A program made the position numbers and the translations under genes. Positions 60,733 to 64,000 of a DNA stretch of 64,000 bases are shown in pieces. The first letter of the stretch is position 1. Every line of letters begins with the position of its first letter. Below the pieces are notes generated by a model. The model was not told the DNA's origin, made no database searches, and saw only the letters and a program-made list of their open reading frames with translations. The DNA comes from Burkholderia ambifaria (GTDB lineage: Bacteria; Pseudomonadota; Gammaproteobacteria; Burkholderiales; Burkholderiaceae): positions 1 to 64,000 of the forward strand of contig NZ_LKPJ01000007.1 in NCBI RefSeq assembly GCF_001443045.1, given 5' to 3'.

Positions 60733-62280
60733 TCAGCCCGCGGTTTCGCGGTTCGCCACGCGCTGCATCTGCATCTGCGTCTGCGCGCCGCGGTTCGCGG
60801 CGACCCACGGCTTGATTTCCATGTCCTCGTAGCGCACGAAGCGGCTCTTGTTCAGGAACCGGTAGCCGAGCCACACGACGAGGAACAGCGGAATGCCGAC
60901 GTAGGTCGCGGCCACGCCCGCCCAGTCGATCCGGTTCGCGAGGAACGCCTGATAGTCCTGCCCCAGCGCGATCACGAGGCACAGCACGAACGCGAAGATC
61001 GGGCCGAACGGGAACCACTTCGACTGGTACGGCAACTGGTCGATCGCGTAGCCCTGCGTCACGTAGCCCTTGCGGAACCGGTAGTGGCTGATCGCGATGC
61101 CGAGCCACGCGATGAAGCCGGTCATGCCCGACGTGTTCAGCAGCCACAGGTACACCGTCTTGTCGCCATACAGCGACGTGAAGAAGCACAGCGCGCCGAC
61201 AGCCGTCGTCGCGTACAGCGCGTTGCGCGGCACGCCACCCGGCGAGAGCTTCGCGAACAGCTTCGGCGCGCGGCCTTCCGTCGCGAGGTTGTAGAGCATC
61301 CGTGTCGACGCGTACATGCCCGAATTGCCGGCCGACAGCACGGCCGTCAGGATCACCGCGTTCATCACGCCGGCCGCGAACGCGAGGCCCGCGTGGCGGA
61401 ACACGAGCGTAAACGGGCTCACGCCGATGTCGGTCACATCGCTCTTCAACAGGCTCGGGTCGGTATAGGGAATCAGCACGCCGATCACGAAGATCGCCAG
61501 CACGTAGAACAGCAGAATGCGCCAGAACACCTGACGCACCGCGCGCGGGATCGTCGTGCGCGGGTTCTCCGACTCGCCGGCCGCGACGCCGATCAGCTCG
61601 GTGCCCTGGAACGAGAAGCCCGCGATCATCGCGACGCCCATCAGCGCCGGCAGGCCGCCCGCGAACGGCGCGTCGCCGATCGTCAGGTTGCCCCAGCCGT
61701 TGCTCGGCGCGCCCTTCAGAATGCCGAAGATCATCAGCAGGCCAACGCCGATGAATGCGAGCACGGTAACGACCTTGATCAGCGCGAACCAGTATTCGGC
61801 CTCGCCAAAGCCGCGCACGGTCAGCGCGTTGAGCAGGAACATCACGCCGAGGAACGCGGCGCTCCACCACACGCCCGGCACGTTCGGGAACCAGTAGTGC
61901 ATCACGAGCTGCGCGGCGACGAGCTCGACCGCGATCGTCACGGCCCAGTTGTACCAGTAGTTCCAGCCGAGCGCGAAGCCGAAGCCTTCGTCGACGTATT
62001 TCGCGCCGTAGGTCGCGAACGAGCCCGATACCGGCATGAACGCGGCCATTTCGCCGAGGCTCGTCATCAGGAAGTAGACCATCAGGCCGATCAGCATGTA
62101 CGCGACCATCGCGCCGCCGGGGCCGGCCTGGGAAATCGACGCGCCGGACGCGACGAACAGGCCCGTGCCGATCGAGCCGCCGATGGCGATCATCGTCAGG
62201 TGGCGCGCCTTGAGCGCGCGATGAAGCTTGGGTGGGTTCGCGGACGAACCGGGTGGGTCGGAATTCGGAATTGCGGACAT
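60733..62280 (-). CDS. lysP: amino-acid permease, LysP-like (APC superfamily)
   Basis: This 515-residue permease starts MSAIPNSDPPG and has the APC motifs: LHRALKARHLTMIAIGGSIG (about 20-39), GTGLFVASG, and MTSLGEMAAFMPVSGSFATY. It has about 12 helices and a length near E. coli LysP (489). The lysine substrate is the best guess because of the overall LysP resemblance, including the FSFQGTELIGVAAGESENP region, but general amino-acid permeases look similar. It is monocistronic with a strong terminator. Confidence 0.85.
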   Translation of the reverse strand: MSAIPNSDPPGSSANPPKLHRALKARHLTMIAIGGSIGTGLFVASGASISQAGPGGAMVAYMLIGLMVYFLMTSLGEMAAFMPVSGSFATYGAKYVDEGFGFALGWNYWYNWAVTIAVELVAAQLVMHYWFPNVPGVWWSAAFLGVMFLLNALTVRGFGEAEYWFALIKVVTVLAFIGVGLLMIFGILKGAPSNGWGNLTIGDAPFAGGLPALMGVAMIAGFSFQGTELIGVAAGESENPRTTIPRAVRQVFWRILLFYVLAIFVIGVLIPYTDPSLLKSDVTDIGVSPFTLVFRHAGLAFAAGVMNAVILTAVLSAGNSGMYASTRMLYNLATEGRAPKLFAKLSPGGVPRNALYATTAVGALCFFTSLYGDKTVYLWLLNTSGMTGFIAWLGIAISHYRFRKGYVTQGYAIDQLPYQSKWFPFGPIFAFVLCLVIALGQDYQAFLANRIDWAGVAATYVGIPLFLVVWLGYRFLNKSRFVRYEDMEIKPWVAANRGAQTQMQMQRVANRETAG

Positions 62281-62863
62281 AAACGAGACGAACGTTGAGC
62301 GGGCCGGCATCCGGAGCCGGCGCATGCGGAATCGGGGCGCGGTGCGCCACCTGCGATGCATTCGATGCGGCCCCGATACGCGTTGCGCGCCGGGCGCCAG
62401 CGGCGAAGCGCGGATTCTACCTGATTCGCCATGGGGGCAGCGCCGGTCCGAACGCCCGCGCCAACGCGGACGGACCCCGCAGAATCAACGAGTTGGATGC
62501 GGCATGGGGCAGCGACATGCCGGCACAGCCGGGCACCGCGTCAAAAAGACATGAACGCAGCACGGCCATTCCGCGATACCCGGTCAGCCGATACGCAATC
62601 GTTCCGGCAATGCCGCATTAAAACCACAGATCGATCGCCATATACGGTAATGATCAGACAAAAGCAGCCCCATAATTGATTCAAATCAAATCGAACATAT
62701 ATGGTAACGAGGTGTAATCGTTCCGAATCGCCACGTGTGCATGCATGTTTTGCATCTCGCGGCCAAATTCGGGAATTCGCGAGATAATGCCGATTAATTC
62801 GAAATAATCAGCGCGTCGGAACCGCCGACGACGCGAATATCCGCCGCCCCGCCACCCCCGAGG
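62281..62863. promoter_or_regulatory. divergent region between the LysP-like gene and the diguanylate cyclase gene
   Basis: This 583-base region has no convincing gene. The 260 bases before the cyclase start (62,610-62,810) are AT-rich, with TGATTCAAATCAAATCGAAC, and probably carry its promoter. A short plus-strand frame (62,295-62,621) looks non-coding. Confidence 0.5.
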
Positions 62864-64000
62864 ATGAAGCCACACCCGCTGCTCGCTGCGTTGCGCCGCC
62901 ATACGGCATCGGCCGTGGCACGCATTCTGTCGCCCCGCGGCGTGCTCGTCGCGGGTATCGTGCTGCTTCTGTTCAGTTGGGGGCTCTCCACGTCGCTTTT
63001 GATCGAGGCACGCCACGACGCGCATGACCACGCGGTCGAAAATGCGCGCAACCTGATGCTGCTGATCGAGCGCGATATTTCCCGCAATATCGAACTGTAT
63101 GATCTGTCGCTGCAAAACGTCGTCGACGGTCTCGCCGATCCTGAACTGATGGCATTGCCGCCGCGCCAGCGTCACCGGCTGCTGTTCGACCGCGCCGCGA
63201 CCGGCGCGTATCTCGGCGCCATTTTCGTGATGGATCCGCACGGCAATATCGTGATCGATTCGGCCGAATCGCCACCGCGGCAAGGCAATTTCGCCGATCG
63301 CGAGTATTTCACCGTGCATCGCAACCGGCTCGTGCAGGGTCTCTATATCAGCCGGCCCTATGCGTCCCGGCTGCGCGGCGGTGCGCTGACGATCGCGCTC
63401 AGCCGCCGGATCACGCTGGCCGACGGCCGCTTCGGCGGAATCGTCGTGGGGACGCTCAGCATCGACTACTTCCGCGCGCTGCTCGACGGCCTCGCGGTCG
63501 GCAAGCACGGCAGCGCGGCGGTCGTCGAGGACAACGGCACGCTCGTGTCCCGCCTGCCGTACGATGCGCGCGTGGTCGGCCTCGACCTTCACGACGCCCC
63601 GCTCTTCATCGAGGCGCAGCGCCGCAGCGAAGGCGTGCTGACGGGCGTCGGCGCGATCGACGGCGTGCGCCGCATCTATGTTTACAAGCATCTCGCGAAT
63701 CTGCCGCTCGTCGTCGACGTCGCACCCGCCGAGATCGACATCTACGCGTCGTGGCGCAATCGCACGATCTGGACCGTCGTGCTGATGGGCCTGTTTACCG
63801 CATTCGTCGCCGGAGGGTCGCTCGCGCTGTCGCGCGAACTCAAGCGCCGGCAAGTCGCCGAGTCGAAGCTGTACCAGCTCGCGTACACCGATTCGCTGAC
63901 CGGCCTCGACAACCGCGGTACGTTCGACGCGGTGCTCGCGAAGGAAGCGCAGCGCGCGTCGCGCAGCGGCCGCCCGCTGTCGGTGCTGTTCGTCGACGTC
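62864..64000 (+). CDS. membrane sensor diguanylate cyclase (GGDEF), truncated by the window end
   Basis: The frame is open from the ATG at 62,864 to the window edge (379 codons present). Residues about 23-45 form a first helix (GVLVAGIVLLLFSWGLS). A periplasmic PDC/dCache sensor region follows (about 48-295) with DREYFTVHRN and SRPYASRLRGGALTIALSRR. A second helix is at about 304-323 (TIWTVVLMGLFTAFVAGGSL). A GGDEF domain then begins: LYQLAYTDSLTGLDNRGTFD and LSVLFVDV, the latter before its Mg-binding Asp. The active-site GGDEF itself lies beyond the window. No EAL domain can be judged. It could supply c-di-GMP, but no link to the EPS locus 13 kb away is shown. Confidence 0.88.
   Translation, partial: MKPHPLLAALRRHTASAVARILSPRGVLVAGIVLLLFSWGLSTSLLIEARHDAHDHAVENARNLMLLIERDISRNIELYDLSLQNVVDGLADPELMALPPRQRHRLLFDRAATGAYLGAIFVMDPHGNIVIDSAESPPRQGNFADREYFTVHRNRLVQGLYISRPYASRLRGGALTIALSRRITLADGRFGGIVVGTLSIDYFRALLDGLAVGKHGSAAVVEDNGTLVSRLPYDARVVGLDLHDAPLFIEAQRRSEGVLTGVGAIDGVRRIYVYKHLANLPLVVDVAPAEIDIYASWRNRTIWTVVLMGLFTAFVAGGSLALSRELKRRQVAESKLYQLAYTDSLTGLDNRGTFDAVLAKEAQRASRSGRPLSVLFVDV

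Overview
The window is GC-rich, with very strong third-position GC bias and the gene content of a secondary replicon of a Burkholderia, most likely the Burkholderia cepacia complex. The evidence is many LysR/MarR/AraC regulators, a second glmS, a complete HutC-linked His/Arg/Lys ABC transporter, a type VI secretion (T6SS) locus and an exopolysaccharide (EPS) locus. I see no rRNA, tRNA, IS element, phage or CRISPR array.

Layout. (1) 0.2-10.6 kb: a T6SS cluster. tssC-tssB run leftward and tssK-tssL-(TssM-like/OmpA hybrid)-hcp-tssH(clpV)-tssE run rightward from a G-poor, low-GC divergent region. (2) 10.6-29.9 kb: metabolic and regulatory genes. These are a quinone/NAD(P)H oxidoreductase with divergent LysR, an uncharacterised gene behind a textbook LexA box, an FadH-type dienoyl-CoA reductase with divergent AraC regulator, a pair of small membrane proteins, two-subunit aconitase X, an EmrAB-NodT efflux operon with two MarR genes that share an operator, a lone TIGR02594 hydrolase, a LysR, an MHS-type transporter and an amidohydrolase. 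(3) 29.9-35.6 kb: glmS2, a secreted six-hairpin-glycosidase-like protein and wecB, with the remnant of a tandem duplication. (4) 35.7-41.3 kb: an anchored protein of unknown role, then an operon coding a protein with a cyclic-nucleotide domain, winged helix and FliG C-terminal-like domain, a MotA, a MotB and a chemoreceptor, with no flagellar genes nearby. (5) 41.8-50.5 kb: an EPS locus resembling the E. coli Nfr (phage N4 receptor glycan) system: NfrA-like TPR/outer-membrane protein, NfrB-like GT2 synthase with a tandem MshEN domain, a clan GH-A hydrolase, a DUF2334 deacetylase-like protein, a lipoprotein TIM-barrel hydrolase and a small secreted protein. (6) 50.7-55.1 kb: hisJQMP transporter and hutC. 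(7) 55.1-62.3 kb: glycosyltransferase/TetR pair, a broken MCE/PqiB-like fragment, a small membrane protein, an alpha/beta hydrolase, a LysR, a DUF3717 gene and a LysP-type permease. (8) 62.9 kb to the right edge: a membrane sensor diguanylate cyclase, cut by the window end.

How the parts may work together (inference). glmS2 and wecB would supply UDP-GlcNAc and UDP-ManNAc; the NfrB-like synthase, probably gated by c-di-GMP through MshEN, would polymerise and the NfrA-like protein export; the hydrolases and deacetylase would trim the polymer. The CRP-like/FliG-like-MotA-MotB-chemoreceptor operon sits inside this EPS region. It looks like a stator pair with its own FliG-like partner and its own receptor, and is the most unusual system here.
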